DNA of 64,000 nt, taken from Xenorhabdus indica (GTDB taxonomy: Bacteria; Pseudomonadota; Gammaproteobacteria; Enterobacterales; Enterobacteriaceae). Made by a program: the position numbers and the translations under genes. The DNA lies in assembly GCF_014467235.1 (NCBI RefSeq), contig NZ_NKHP01000008.1, positions 77,072 to 141,071 of the forward strand, written 5' to 3'. This document shows, piece by piece, positions 23,425-33,529 of the stretch. The notes beneath the pieces were generated by a model that saw only the letters and a list, made by a program, of their open reading frames with translations, was not told the origin of the DNA and ran no database searches. The first letter of the stretch is position 1. Every line of letters begins with the position of its first letter.

Positions 23425-23790
23425 TAACCCACCCTATCATTATGGATACAATAAAAATCGGACGTACTGGTTTTATCACTCCCGCTTTGCCTCTGCAATG
23501 GTTATTACCAGATTCTTTTAACTTGCGGTTAGGCCATGCTGTTTGTAAGATATTAATCCACCCAATAAAAAACTAATTATCTCCGACTAATAATTAATTC
23601 AGCTTTCATTATTTGAATTCATATTATTTAATAAAAACATGAATATCAAATTATGTGTAATACATTTCAAAGCCATTCAGCGTAAATTATTTATCAACTA
23701 TTGATACAGCAAATAAAATAACAACCCCCTGTTATATAAATAAAGAAAAACCCTTAATCATTTGCGAAAGGAATAACAAGGATTCACACA
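23425..23790. other. Divergent promoter region serC / NRPS-like gene
   Basis: 366 bp, very AT-rich, between divergent serC and the NRPS-like gene. A 44-codon ORF from 23442 has no ribosome site and is not called. An AAGGA ribosome site sits 8 nt before the NRPS-like ATG. No confident operator was recognised. Confidence 0.5.
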
Positions 23791-26700
23791 ATGATAAATA
23801 CCACCCCCTATAATTTCGAAAGTAAATCAATATCTCCTACTGACTATGATATGATTAATCTTCTTATACAAAAAACCTCAGAAAACCCTGACCACCATGC
23901 AATAATTACAGAAGAACGCATAATCAGTTACCAAGAATTAATCTATCAAGCACGATCATTGGCATTTCACTTATATAATCTGGGTGTGAAATATGAAACT
24001 CCCGTCGCTATTTTATTGGAACCTGGAATTGAACAAATCATTAGTCAAGTTGCCATTCTAATGGTAGGTGGAAGTTGTGTTCCTCTCGATCCTGCCGTGC
24101 CTGATAACAGGTTATGCTTTATGTTACAAGACTTACAAATAAATCTGACATTAACAACTCACCAATATCAAGATCGCACCTTACCAACAGATTTCGTTAT
24201 TATTAATCAAGATATACTGGAAGTTTCAAAGACTGAAGATCTTCCTAATATTCATAGAGGAAAAAACCATCGCTCCCATATTTTATTCACTTCCGGAACG
24301 ACTGGAACCCCCAAAGCAGTTGAAATTGAAGCTCGCGGTATTCTACGTTTCATTGTTAATCCAACTCATATCAATTTAACTGCTACTGATATAATAGCCT
24401 CTGTTTGTAATACTACATTTGATGTTTATCTGTTCGAAATCTGGGTAACTTTATTAAATGGAGCTTCAATAGTTATTATTCCAAGAAAAATAATTATTGA
24501 TCCTTATTTATTTAAAACCACATTAGAAAAGTTCTCTGTGAGCTGTCTGATTATGACGGCCACGTTATTCCACTTAACTGCTCAAACATATCCTCAAGCA
24601 TTTCGTCAATTACGTTACCTTCTCATAGGTGGTGAAACACTCAATTCACATATTTTACGCCAAGTTTTACAATTCAACCCTCCCCAACATTTCATAAACT
24701 GCTATGGCCCCACTGAAAGTGTCATCATGGCCCTAACCTATGAAGCCACATTAGACGAATTAACAGAAGACAATGTACCAATAGGAAGGCCAATTGCTAA
24801 TGCTGATATCTATATTTTGGATGACCAACAACAACCTGTTGCGCCAAATCAAATAGGTGAGATATATCTTGCAGGCGAGGGGTTAGCCCGTGGTTATTGG
24901 AATCGTCCAGAAATTAATGCTCAACGTTTCATGATGATTGACGTTGGGAAAAATAACCAATTAAAAAGAATATATAGAACTGGTGATTTAGGCTGGCAAC
25001 GTTCTGATGGTGTTTATATGTATGCAGGGCGGATAGATAATCAGATAAAAATACGCGGGCATCGTATCGAAACTGAAGAGGTAGAAACTCAACTATTGAA
25101 AAGTCAACTACTACAATCAGCGGCTGTATGCGTCGTAAAAAAAGAGAATACAGAACCCTACTCAATTGCTTTTATCGTTCCTAAAGAACCGGAGGCTTTC
25201 TCCAAACAAACACTCACTCAATGGGCAAGTCATCATTTACCTGGCTATATGCATCCCCGGCTTGTCGTTGTTGAACATATTCCTCTTACCCAAAATGGTA
25301 AAATGGATAGAGCTCGTTTGCTAGCAGAATATTCGAAGAATCAAAAACAACAATTTCTGTCTCAACTAAATACTAAAATGAGCGAAGAGGAATTGATCGT
25401 TTTAAATATTTGGAGTCAAGTCTTAGATAATTACGATATTACGTTAGATAGCGATTTTTTTCAGTCAGGAGGTAATTCATTACAAGCTGCCAGACTTATT
25501 ATTGATATCGGGAATAAGATGCAGAGACGTTTACCTGTTCAGCTCTTATATGACTCACCCACGCCAAGAAAACTAGCAACAAGTTTACAACAAAACAAGA
25601 ACGAGCTCACTGATATATGTGCTGTTATGCTTAAAGATAGCCAGCTTCCTTCCGATATCCAGCCGTTATCTCAACCACTTCAACCATGGCTGGATTCAAA
25701 CTCAGGGCGAGTATTATTAACCGGTGCAACGGGATTCCTGGGAGCTTTTCTCCTACGTGATCTTTTGTTGCAAACTGAAATTAATAAAGTCACTTGCCTG
25801 GTACGTGCACATAATAATGAGGCTGCCTTGCTGAAAGTTAAGGAAAACCTGAATCAATATGGTCTATGGAAAGAAGAATTTCTCTCACGATTGCAAGTTA
25901 TTGCCAGTGATATTGCAAAACCTCAATTTGCCCTGAGCCAACAAATTTATGAAAATCTATCTACAGAATGTGATGTTATTTTTCATTTAGCCGCGCATGT
26001 AAATTATTCGCAGCCTTATTCTATACATTACTCTAGCAATATTTTGGGAACACTAAATGTATTACGCTTTGCTGTCAGTAAGAAAATAAAACCTCTACAC
26101 TATATGTCCACTATTGCTGTTTTTGGTCCTGTCGGGCTTTTCTCTACTGTACCCAGAATATATGAAGATGATGACATAACATCTTACTTGCCTGGATTAA
26201 AATATGATTCAGGATATACACAAAGTCAGTGGGTTGTTGAGCAAATAATATGGCAGGCCAGAGACAGAGGAATACCTCTTGCGGTATATCGCCCTGGTTT
26301 TATCATGGGAGATAGTTTGACTGGAGCAAGTAATCCTAACGATTTTATATCCAGGTTGGTCAAAGGCTGTATAATGATCAACGCTTATCCACTACTCGTT
26401 AATCAACGAAAAGAGTTCGTTCCAATTAATTATGTCAGCCAACTCTTACTTGATATTTCTCGCAATAATCGCAACCTGGGAAAAGCTTATCACTTAGTTT
26501 CACCTGACAATAAGCAATCTGTCGATTTAAAACCCTTTTTTGAAATACTTAATCAGTGTGGTTATCACCTCAAAGACATGCATTATTCTGAATGGCTAAA
26601 AAAATTAGAAACCGATCAAAAGCTGATAGATAACCCCCTGCTACCATTACTGCCCATGTTATCTGAAAAAGTTTATGGTGAGCTTACACGATGGGAGGTG

Positions 26701-26835
26701 TACGAAAATATGCCAGCATATGATGCAAAAAATACAGAATCAGCACTAGAGACATCCGTTACATATACATCAATGGATAGTGATCTTCTAAAGCGTTATC
26801 TTACTTACTGGAAAAAAATAGGTTTTTTATCATAG
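23791..26835 (+). CDS. Single-module NRPS-like enzyme: adenylation-thiolation-thioester reductase
   Basis: 1014-aa protein with an A domain (about 25-500: LFTSGTTGTPK near residue 166, NCYGPTE, GEGLARGYW, YRTGDLG, NQIKIRGHRIE, NGKMDR), a carrier domain (FFQSGGNSL, phosphopantetheine Ser563) and a Lys2/AusA-type reductase (LTGATGFLG near 640, STIAVFG, YRPGF.MG). No condensation domain. The expected activity is to activate an amino acid, load it on the carrier and release it by NAD(P)H reduction as an aldehyde or alcohol. By-eye specificity residues are D-V-F-I-L-G-C-I-M-K; the first Asp argues for an alpha-amino acid with a hydrophobic side chain. In the reductase the YxxxK motif reads Y809-T-Q-S-Q813, so the usual Lys is Gln. 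AT-rich and lone, between serC and ansB, where E. coli has ycaP. A phosphopantetheinyl transferase must act from elsewhere. Product unknown. Confidence 0.88.
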   Translation: MINTTPYNFESKSISPTDYDMINLLIQKTSENPDHHAIITEERIISYQELIYQARSLAFHLYNLGVKYETPVAILLEPGIEQIISQVAILMVGGSCVPLDPAVPDNRLCFMLQDLQINLTLTTHQYQDRTLPTDFVIINQDILEVSKTEDLPNIHRGKNHRSHILFTSGTTGTPKAVEIEARGILRFIVNPTHINLTATDIIASVCNTTFDVYLFEIWVTLLNGASIVIIPRKIIIDPYLFKTTLEKFSVSCLIMTATLFHLTAQTYPQAFRQLRYLLIGGETLNSHILRQVLQFNPPQHFINCYGPTESVIMALTYEATLDELTEDNVPIGRPIANADIYILDDQQQPVAPNQIGEIYLAGEGLARGYWNRPEINAQRFMMIDVGKNNQLKRIYRTGDLGWQRSDGVYMYAGRIDNQIKIRGHRIETEEVETQLLKSQLLQSAAVCVVKKENTEPYSIAFIVPKEPEAFSKQTLTQWASHHLPGYMHPRLVVVEHIPLTQNGKMDRARLLAEYSKNQKQQFLSQLNTKMSEEELIVLNIWSQVLDNYDITLDSDFFQSGGNSLQAARLIIDIGNKMQRRLPVQLLYDSPTPRKLATSLQQNKNELTDICAVMLKDSQLPSDIQPLSQPLQPWLDSNSGRVLLTGATGFLGAFLLRDLLLQTEINKVTCLVRAHNNEAALLKVKENLNQYGLWKEEFLSRLQVIASDIAKPQFALSQQIYENLSTECDVIFHLAAHVNYSQPYSIHYSSNILGTLNVLRFAVSKKIKPLHYMSTIAVFGPVGLFSTVPRIYEDDDITSYLPGLKYDSGYTQSQWVVEQIIWQARDRGIPLAVYRPGFIMGDSLTGASNPNDFISRLVKGCIMINAYPLLVNQRKEFVPINYVSQLLLDISRNNRNLGKAYHLVSPDNKQSVDLKPFFEILNQCGYHLKDMHYSEWLKKLETDQKLIDNPLLPLLPMLSEKVYGELTRWEVYENMPAYDAKNTESALETSVTYTSMDSDLLKRYLTYWKKIGFLS

Positions 26836-26860
26836 TGTAGAGTTTATATTTTATACAATA

Positions 26861-26888
26861 CAGAAAGACGTTTTCAAACGTCTTTCTG
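26861..26888. terminator. Bidirectional hairpin between NRPS-like gene and ansB
   Basis: Perfect palindrome, arms CAGAAAGACGTTT (26861-26873) and AAACGTCTTTCTG (26876-26888), between convergent stops. No strong T tract in either direction. Confidence 0.7.
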
Positions 26889-26901
26889 CCTGGATCAGGA
26901 A

Positions 26902-27945
26902 TTAATATTTAGAAAACATTTCCTGAATTTTTGCTGGATCAGAAGTTTCAGTCAGAGCCAGTTGCAGAAGAACACGAGCTTTCTGCGGGTTCAAACGTTC
27001 TGATGCTACAAAACCATATTTGCTGTCATTAACTTCAGCATTCTGAGTAGTGTAACCGAAAGGAATACGGCTAGAGCGAACAACTACAATGCCATCTTTA
27101 GCTGCTTGAGCCAGTGTGTCCAAAATGGATTTATAGATATTACCGTTACCTACGCCTGCACTGATAATTCCTTTATAACCATTTTCCACAAATGCTTTTG
27201 CTGGCAGATCAGAAGCATTCGAATAGTTATAAACGATACCTACTTTTGGCAATTGGTTCAGTTTGCTGACATCAAAAACAGCTTTATCAGATCTTACTGG
27301 TGCAACAGAGTAATAGTTAACTTTACCGTTATGAATAAAACCCTGTGACCCCGCATTTACTGCCTGAAATGCCTGAACTTCAGTGGTGCTCAATTTACTG
27401 ATGTCACGACCATGAATAACCGAGTCATTCATAGCTAACAAGACACCACGGTTTGCGGAGTTTTTATCTGCTGCTACAGCTACTGCATTATAGAGGTTCA
27501 ATGGACCGTCAGCACCCAAAGCAGTGGATGGACGCATTGCACCAACCATTACAATTGGTTTACGGCACTGAGTCGTCAGATCAAGGAAGTAAGCGGTTTC
27601 TTCCATAGTGTCAGTACCGTGAGTGATTACAAAACCATCAGTTTTATCACAATCAGCATTGATTTTTTTCGCCAGAGTCAGCCAAACTTGATCGTTCATG
27701 TCCTGTGAACCAATGCTAACAACCTGCTCCCCTTTCAGATCAGCAATATTTTTGATAGCAGGAACAGCATTCAGCAATGAATCTATACCTACTTTACCCG
27801 CAGTATAACTGGACTGAGTTGCAGATTCACCGCCCCCAGCGATTGTCCCCCCCGTCGCCAACACAGTAATGTTTGGCAAAGCAAACGCAGAACCACTGAC
27901 TAAAGCCAGAAAACTAGCCATTGCTGTTTTTTTGATCTTTTTCAT
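26902..27945 (-). CDS. ansB: Periplasmic L-asparaginase II
   Basis: Exported type II asparaginase, hydrolysing asparagine (and some glutamine) to aspartate and ammonia; in E. coli it is induced anaerobically by FNR and CRP. 347 aa with a signal peptide ending near SAFA (about residue 22), then LPNITVLATGGTIAGG with the first catalytic Thr and HGTDTMEETAYF with the second Thr-Asp pair. Strongly similar to E. coli AnsB (348). Its position here next to ycaO-focA-pfl differs from E. coli, where ansB is elsewhere. It faces divergently from ycaO. Confidence 0.96.
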   Translation of the reverse strand: MKKIKKTAMASFLALVSGSAFALPNITVLATGGTIAGGGESATQSSYTAGKVGIDSLLNAVPAIKNIADLKGEQVVSIGSQDMNDQVWLTLAKKINADCDKTDGFVITHGTDTMEETAYFLDLTTQCRKPIVMVGAMRPSTALGADGPLNLYNAVAVAADKNSANRGVLLAMNDSVIHGRDISKLSTTEVQAFQAVNAGSQGFIHNGKVNYYSVAPVRSDKAVFDVSKLNQLPKVGIVYNYSNASDLPAKAFVENGYKGIISAGVGNGNIYKSILDTLAQAAKDGIVVVRSSRIPFGYTTQNAEVNDSKYGFVASERLNPQKARVLLQLALTETSDPAKIQEMFSKY

Positions 27946-28094
27946 TATTCAACCTCTTGTAAAAAAAGCTATTTTAGTATGTATAAGAGAAATAAATAAA
28001 CTCTAATTAACAATAATTTTTGGAATTAAATAGAGGAGACAAAAAAAACTCCGTATGATATGCAATTCTTAACAGAAATCGAAGTGAATAAACG

Positions 28095-29864
28095 ATGACG
28101 CAAACCTATATCCCAGGCAAAGATGCCGCACTGGAAGATTCAATTAATAAATTCCAGCATAAACTGAACTCTCTCGGCTTTAATATTGAAGAAGCCTCAT
28201 GGCTAAATCCTGTTCCGAATGTCTGGTCAGTGCATATCCGCGATCGCGATTGTCCATTGTGTTTTACTAACGGCAAAGGAGCCAGTAAAAAAGCAGCATT
28301 AGCCTCTGCATTAGGTGAATACTTTGAGCGTCTATCAACAAATTATTTTTTCGCTGATTTTTATCTCGGAAGTCCGATTGCCAAAAGCGGATTTGTTCAT
28401 TATCCAAACGAAAAGTGGTTCCCTCTGCCGGAAGATGATTCTTTGCCAGAAGGTATTCTGGACGAACATTTGCACCGTTTTTACAATCCTGCTAACGAAC
28501 TTTATGGCAGTCAGTTGATTGATTTGCAATCCGGTAATGAAGAACGTGGGATCTGCGCATTGCCATTCACTCGTCAGTCCGATAATAAAACCGTTTATAT
28601 TCCAATGAATATCGTTGGGAATCTGTATGTTTCAAACGGTATGTCAGCAGGTAATACCGTAAACGAAGCTCGTGTTCAGGGGCTATCCGAAGTATTCGAA
28701 CGCTATGTGAAAAACCGCATTATCGCAGAATGCATTAGTTTGCCAGAAATTCCTCAAGTTGTGATGGATCGCTACCCCGGTGTTGTTGCATCAGTCAATA
28801 AATTGCAGGAAGAAGGTTTCCCACTCTATTGCTATGATGCTTCTCTGGGCGGTCAATTCCCGGTGATCTGCGTTGTACTGTTCAACCCCAATAACGGCAC
28901 ATGTTTTGCCTCTTTTGGTGCTCACCCTGATTTCGGTGTTGCGTTAGAACGTACCGTAACAGAACTTTTACAAGGTCGCAGTCTGAAAGATCTTGATGTC
29001 TTTACACCACCAAGTTTCGATGATGAAGAAGTTTCTGAACACACAAATCTGGAAACTCACTTTATTGATTCAAGCGGCGCAATTAGTTGGGATTTGTTCA
29101 AACAAGATGCTGATTATGAATTTGCCGACTGGGATTTCAGCGGTACAACAGAAGAAGAATTCGCAACTTTGATGGGCATTTTCAATTCGCTTGATGCAGA
29201 AGTTTATATTGCTGATTATGAACATCTTAGTGTTTATGCCTGCCGCATTCTGGTGCCGGGTATGTCAGATATTTACCCGGTTGAAGATCTGTACATTGCC
29301 AACAATACGATGGGAATTCACTTGCGTGACACGATTCTGTCCTTGCCGGATAGCCAGTGGCAACCGGAAGAATACCTTGCCTTCCTTGAACAAATAGATG
29401 AAGAAGGGCTGGATGATTTTACCCGCGTTCGTGAATTATTAGGAATTGCAGCAGGAAAAGATAACGGCTGGAGCAACTTGCGTATTGGTGAGCTGAAATC
29501 CATGTTGGCACTGGCAGGTAATGATCTGGAGCAAGCTCTGATATGGGTTGAATGGACACAAGATTTCAATTCTTCTGTCTTTACAGCAGAAAGGACAAAT
29601 TATTATCGCTGCCTGCATACCCTATTATTGCTTACCCAAGAAGAAGATCGTGATCCAGACCAGTATCATCAGGCTTTTGTCAAAATGTACGGTCAAAAAG
29701 CGGTAGATGCTGCATCTTCAGCCATTGATGGGAAAAACTGTTTCTACGGATTATGGTCTGTCGATTCAGAATTAAAAGCATTACCAGCCCATCAAGCATT
29801 ATTGAATGCTTATGAAAAATTACAAAAAGCCAAACGGGATTTTTGGATAAATAAGCAGGGATAA
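28095..29864 (+). CDS. ycaO: YcaO-domain protein, putative RimO accessory factor
   Basis: ATP-dependent YcaO-fold protein. E. coli YcaO supports beta-methylthiolation of ribosomal protein S12 by RimO; other YcaO proteins make azoline heterocycles or thioamides in peptides. 589 aa (E. coli 586). The YcaO core (GKGASKKAALASALGEYFERLS, then NTVNEARVQGLSEVFERYVK with ATP-binding Glu residues) is followed by a TPR-like C-terminal half. There is no precursor peptide or dehydrogenase partner next to it, so this is the housekeeping version. Upstream of focA as in E. coli. Confidence 0.93.
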   Translation: MTQTYIPGKDAALEDSINKFQHKLNSLGFNIEEASWLNPVPNVWSVHIRDRDCPLCFTNGKGASKKAALASALGEYFERLSTNYFFADFYLGSPIAKSGFVHYPNEKWFPLPEDDSLPEGILDEHLHRFYNPANELYGSQLIDLQSGNEERGICALPFTRQSDNKTVYIPMNIVGNLYVSNGMSAGNTVNEARVQGLSEVFERYVKNRIIAECISLPEIPQVVMDRYPGVVASVNKLQEEGFPLYCYDASLGGQFPVICVVLFNPNNGTCFASFGAHPDFGVALERTVTELLQGRSLKDLDVFTPPSFDDEEVSEHTNLETHFIDSSGAISWDLFKQDADYEFADWDFSGTTEEEFATLMGIFNSLDAEVYIADYEHLSVYACRILVPGMSDIYPVEDLYIANNTMGIHLRDTILSLPDSQWQPEEYLAFLEQIDEEGLDDFTRVRELLGIAAGKDNGWSNLRIGELKSMLALAGNDLEQALIWVEWTQDFNSSVFTAERTNYYRCLHTLLLLTQEEDRDPDQYHQAFVKMYGQKAVDAASSAIDGKNCFYGLWSVDSELKALPAHQALLNAYEKLQKAKRDFWINKQG

Positions 29865-30192
29865 ACAACCTGTTAAATTAAAGTTATTTTTGGGCAAAAT
29901 TAAAACTCAGGTTAAATTAAATTTATTTTCAAATAACAAATAAATGACAATTTAACCTGTTATTTCACTTTTTCTGTATTTTTCTCAAATCCCTTCAATA
30001 TAAAATATTTTTATAGTTTTTAAAAAATATTTTATATATAAAAATCAACAAACTAACCCAAAAAAAGGCTATTTTAACAGCTATAATTCACCAGAATTTC
30101 TATTTAACATGATCCATATCAAATTTAGGTCAATGCCCGTTTGTTACTATCATTACGTGCTATAATTAACTAATAATAAAGTGAGTGTTAGT
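29865..30192. other. ycaO-focA intergenic region
   Basis: AT-rich. Contains an 11-bp inverted repeat, CAGGTTAAATT (29908-29918) with AATTTAACCTG (29949-29959), as a possible ycaO 3' hairpin, and the anaerobic promoter elements of focA listed separately. Confidence 0.6.
30109..30122 (+). promoter_or_regulatory. FNR box upstream of focA
   Basis: ATGATCCATATCAA differs at one base from the FNR consensus TTGAT-N4-ATCAA. A -10-like TACTAT lies at 30145-30150, predicting a start near 30157, which centres the box at about -41.5, the class II activating position. focA-pfl is FNR/ArcA-activated in E. coli. A second TATAAT lies at 30161-30166. Confidence 0.7.
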
Positions 30193-31044
30193 ATGAAAAC
30201 TGACAACCCTTTTAATTTATATCCACCTGCTATAATGGCACAAATTGCTGATGATAGCGGTGTATATAAAGTCAATAAACATCTCGCAGTAACTTATTTA
30301 TCAGCAATCATGGCTGGTGTATTTATTTCCATTGCTTTCGTCTTTTATATTACGGCTACAACAGGAACTTTTTCTATTCCTTATGGTTTAGCTAAATTGA
30401 CCGGTGGTATCTGTTTCTCCCTGGGTTTAATGTTAATAATAATATTTGGTGTCGATCTCTTCACTTCCACAGTATTAACTATTGTTTCAAAAGCAACAGG
30501 CCGTATTACCTGGTCACAAATGCTCAAAAACTGGATTAACGTTTATATCGGTAATCTGATGGGCGCTTTATTTTTTGTCACTTTAATGTGGCATTCAGGC
30601 CAATATACCGCCGCCAATGGTTTCTGGGGCCTGAACGTATTACAGGTAGCCGATCATAAAATGCATCATACCTTTATTGAGGCACTATGCTTAGGCATTT
30701 TAGCTAATCTGATGGTATGCCTTGCTGTCTGGATGAGTTATGCAGGCCGCAGTCTTATTGATAAATTATTTGCACTAATTCTGCCCATTAGCATGTTCGT
30801 CGCAAGCGGCTTTGAACACAGCATTGCTAACATGTTTCTGATCCCTTTTGGAATTGTTATTAAAGAATTCGCTCCCGCTGAATTCTGGGAAAAAGTAGGA
30901 ACAACACCGGAGCAATTTCCCCAACTGACAGTCTCAAATTTTATTACTGATAACCTGTTACCAGTTACGATTGGTAACATCATTGGTGGTTCGATATTGG
31001 TTGGGTTGACTTATTGGTTCATTTATTTACGTGGTAGCCGCTGA
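30193..31044 (+). CDS. focA: Formate channel FocA
   Basis: Pentameric inner-membrane formate channel of the FNT family. Six membrane helices are visible. The start chosen is MKTDNPFNLYPPAIMA (283 aa, E. coli 285) because E. coli begins MKADNPF; a GTG four codons upstream at 30181 is an alternative. Conserved FNT features include GGICFSLGL, FGVDLFTSTVL, MWHSG..TA.G.WG, HHTFIEALCLGILANLMVC and ASGFEHSIANMF. First gene of focA-pflB-pflA. Confidence 0.97.
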   Translation: MKTDNPFNLYPPAIMAQIADDSGVYKVNKHLAVTYLSAIMAGVFISIAFVFYITATTGTFSIPYGLAKLTGGICFSLGLMLIIIFGVDLFTSTVLTIVSKATGRITWSQMLKNWINVYIGNLMGALFFVTLMWHSGQYTAANGFWGLNVLQVADHKMHHTFIEALCLGILANLMVCLAVWMSYAGRSLIDKLFALILPISMFVASGFEHSIANMFLIPFGIVIKEFAPAEFWEKVGTTPEQFPQLTVSNFITDNLLPVTIGNIIGGSILVGLTYWFIYLRGSR

Positions 31045-31101
31045 CATTAATTTGCTTCCACACCAAATTTCCAAGTTCTACGGTTAAAAGGTAAAAGTAT
31101 C

Positions 31102-33384
31102 ATGTCCGAGTTAAATGAAAAATTCTTTGTAGCATGGCAAGGCTTTAACGAAGGTAGCTGGCAGAATGAAGTCAATGTTCGTGACTTCATTCAGAAAAAC
31201 TACACGCCATATGAAGGTGATGAATCATTTCTTGCAGGCGCCACAAAAGCGACGGATATTTTGTGGGAAATGGTCATGGAAGGTATCAAAATCGAAAACC
31301 ACACTCATGCTCCGGTTGATTTTGATACTCACGTTGCGTCTACAATTACCTCTCATGATGCTGGTTATATTGAAAAAGATCTGGAACAAATCGTTGGTCT
31401 GCAAACTGAAGCGCCACTGAAACGTGCCATTATTCCATTTGGTGGGATTAAAATGGTTGAAGGCTCTTGCAAAGCATACAACCGAGAGCTGGATCCGAAA
31501 CTGAAACAAATTTTTACTGAATATCGCAAAACCCATAATCAGGGGGTATTCGATGTTTATACGCCTGATATTCTGAAATGCCGTAAATCCGGTGTACTAA
31601 CTGGTTTACCTGATGCTTATGGCCGCGGTCGTATTATCGGTGATTATCGTCGTGTTGCACTATACGGTATTGATTTCCTGCGGGATGAAAAGTATGCACA
31701 ATTCACCTCATTGCAGGAAAAATTGGAAAATGGCGAAGATCTGGAAGCAACTATTCGTCTGCGTGAAGAGATTTCAGAACAGCACCATGCTCTTGGTCAA
31801 ATTAAAGCAATGGCTGCTAAATATGGCTACGATATTTCCGGCCCTGCGACCACAGCCAGGGAAGCTGTACAGTGGACTTATTTTGCCTATCTGGCTGCTG
31901 TAAAATCTCAAAATGGTGCTGCAATGTCCTTCGGCCGTGTATCCAGCTTTCTGGATATCTACATTGAGCGTGACCTGCAAGCGGGCAAATTGACTGAACA
32001 AGAAGCGCAAGAGCTGATAGACCATTTGGTGATGAAGCTGCGTATGGTTCGTTTCCTGCGTACTCCGGAATACGACGAGTTGTTCTCCGGTGACCCGATT
32101 TGGGCTACTGAATCAATAGCTGGCATGGGGCTGGATGGCCGTACCCTTGTTACCAAAAACAGTTATCGTTTCCTGAATACGCTGTACACAATGGGACCAT
32201 CTCCGGAGCCCAACATGACCATTCTGTGGTCTGAAAAATTACCAGCTAACTTTAAAAAATACGCAGCAAAAGTGTCTATCGATACTTCATCCTTACAGTA
32301 TGAAAATGATGATCTGATGCGTCCCGATTTCAACAGTGATGATTACGCCATTGCATGTTGCGTCAGCCCAATGGTTGTTGGTAAACAAATGCAGTTCTTC
32401 GGTGCCCGTGCAAATCTGGCGAAAACCATGTTGTATGCGATCAATGGTGGTGTAGATGAAAAACTGAAAATGCAAGTTGGCCCGAAAGAAGCCCCCATGA
32501 AAGATGATGTTTTGGATTACGACAAAGTCATCGAACGCATGGATCACTTTATGGACTGGCTGGCAAAACAGTACGTTACAGCGCTAAATATCATCCACTA
32601 CATGCATGATAAATACAGCTATGAAGCCGCCTTAATGGCACTGCATGATCGAGATGTTCACCGTACTATGGCATGCGGTATCGCAGGTTTGTCTGTAGCG
32701 GCAGATTCTCTGTCCGCGATCAAATATGCAAAAGTATCACCAATCCGTGATGAGAATGGCCTGGCGATTGATTTCAAAATCGAAGGTGAATATCCCCAGT
32801 TTGGTAATAATGATACTCGTGTTGATGATATTGCCTGCGATTTAGTTGAACGTTTCATGAAGAAAATTCAGAAATTGCAGACCTATCGTAATGCAGTACC
32901 AACTCAGTCTGTATTAACCATTACCTCTAACGTTGTTTATGGTAAAAAAACGGGTAACACACCTGATGGCCGTCGTGCAGGTGCCCCATTTGGTCCGGGC
33001 GCTAACCCAATGCACGGTCGTGACCAAAAAGGCGCGGTGGCTTCACTGACCTCAGTTGCTAAACTACCATTTGCTTACGCGAAGGATGGTATCTCTTATA
33101 CCTTCTCCATCGTACCTAATGCTCTGGGTAAAAATGACGAAGCACGCAAAACGAATCTGGCGGCTCTGATGGATGGCTACTTCCATCATGAAACCGATAT
33201 TGAGGGTGGTCAACACCTAAATGTTAACGTAATGAATCGTGAAATGTTAATGGATGCAATGGAAAATCCTGAAAAATATCCTCAGTTGACGATCCGTGTA
33301 TCTGGCTATGCGGTACGCTTTAATTCCCTGACTAAGGAACAGCAACAGGATGTAATTACGCGTACATTTACGCAAACAATGTAA
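31102..33384 (+). CDS. pflB: Pyruvate formate-lyase PflB
   Basis: Glycyl-radical enzyme splitting pyruvate to acetyl-CoA and formate in anaerobic metabolism. 760 aa, same as E. coli. Active-site pair Cys419-Cys420 in [10 protein letters not shown] and the radical glycine Gly735 in RVSGYAVRF. Formate produced is handled by FocA; PflA installs the radical. Confidence 0.98.
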   Translation: MSELNEKFFVAWQGFNEGSWQNEVNVRDFIQKNYTPYEGDESFLAGATKATDILWEMVMEGIKIENHTHAPVDFDTHVASTITSHDAGYIEKDLEQIVGLQTEAPLKRAIIPFGGIKMVEGSCKAYNRELDPKLKQIFTEYRKTHNQGVFDVYTPDILKCRKSGVLTGLPDAYGRGRIIGDYRRVALYGIDFLRDEKYAQFTSLQEKLENGEDLEATIRLREEISEQHHALGQIKAMAAKYGYDISGPATTAREAVQWTYFAYLAAVKSQNGAAMSFGRVSSFLDIYIERDLQAGKLTEQEAQELIDHLVMKLRMVRFLRTPEYDELFSGDPIWATESIAGMGLDGRTLVTKNSYRFLNTLYTMGPSPEPNMTILWSEKLPANFKKYAAKVSIDTSSLQYENDDLMRPDFNSDDYAIACCVSPMVVGKQMQFFGARANLAKTMLYAINGGVDEKLKMQVGPKEAPMKDDVLDYDKVIERMDHFMDWLAKQYVTALNIIHYMHDKYSYEAALMALHDRDVHRTMACGIAGLSVAADSLSAIKYAKVSPIRDENGLAIDFKIEGEYPQFGNNDTRVDDIACDLVERFMKKIQKLQTYRNAVPTQSVLTITSNVVYGKKTGNTPDGRRAGAPFGPGANPMHGRDQKGAVASLTSVAKLPFAYAKDGISYTFSIVPNALGKNDEARKTNLAALMDGYFHHETDIEGGQHLNVNVMNREMLMDAMENPEKYPQLTIRVSGYAVRFNSLTKEQQQDVITRTFTQTM

Positions 33385-33529
33385 ATATTTATTTGTATTA
33401 GTCGCATCGTGTTACTTCAAAAATGCCATAATTTTCTCATCAGGCAAAATGGCATACACTTCAAAGCCCCTGTACAATCGGGGGCCTTTACTCTCTCAGC
33501 ATCCAATCAGTTTCTGGAGAAACCCTTTC

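Noticed and set aside
23442-23576. 44-codon ORF in the serC/NRPS intergenic region
   Set aside because: No ribosome-binding site, lies in the serC promoter region, and the protein looks random.
28095-29864. ycaO as part of a RiPP (thiazole/oxazole peptide) cluster
   Set aside because: No precursor peptide, cyclodehydratase partner or protease nearby; it is the conserved ycaO-focA-pfl housekeeping arrangement.
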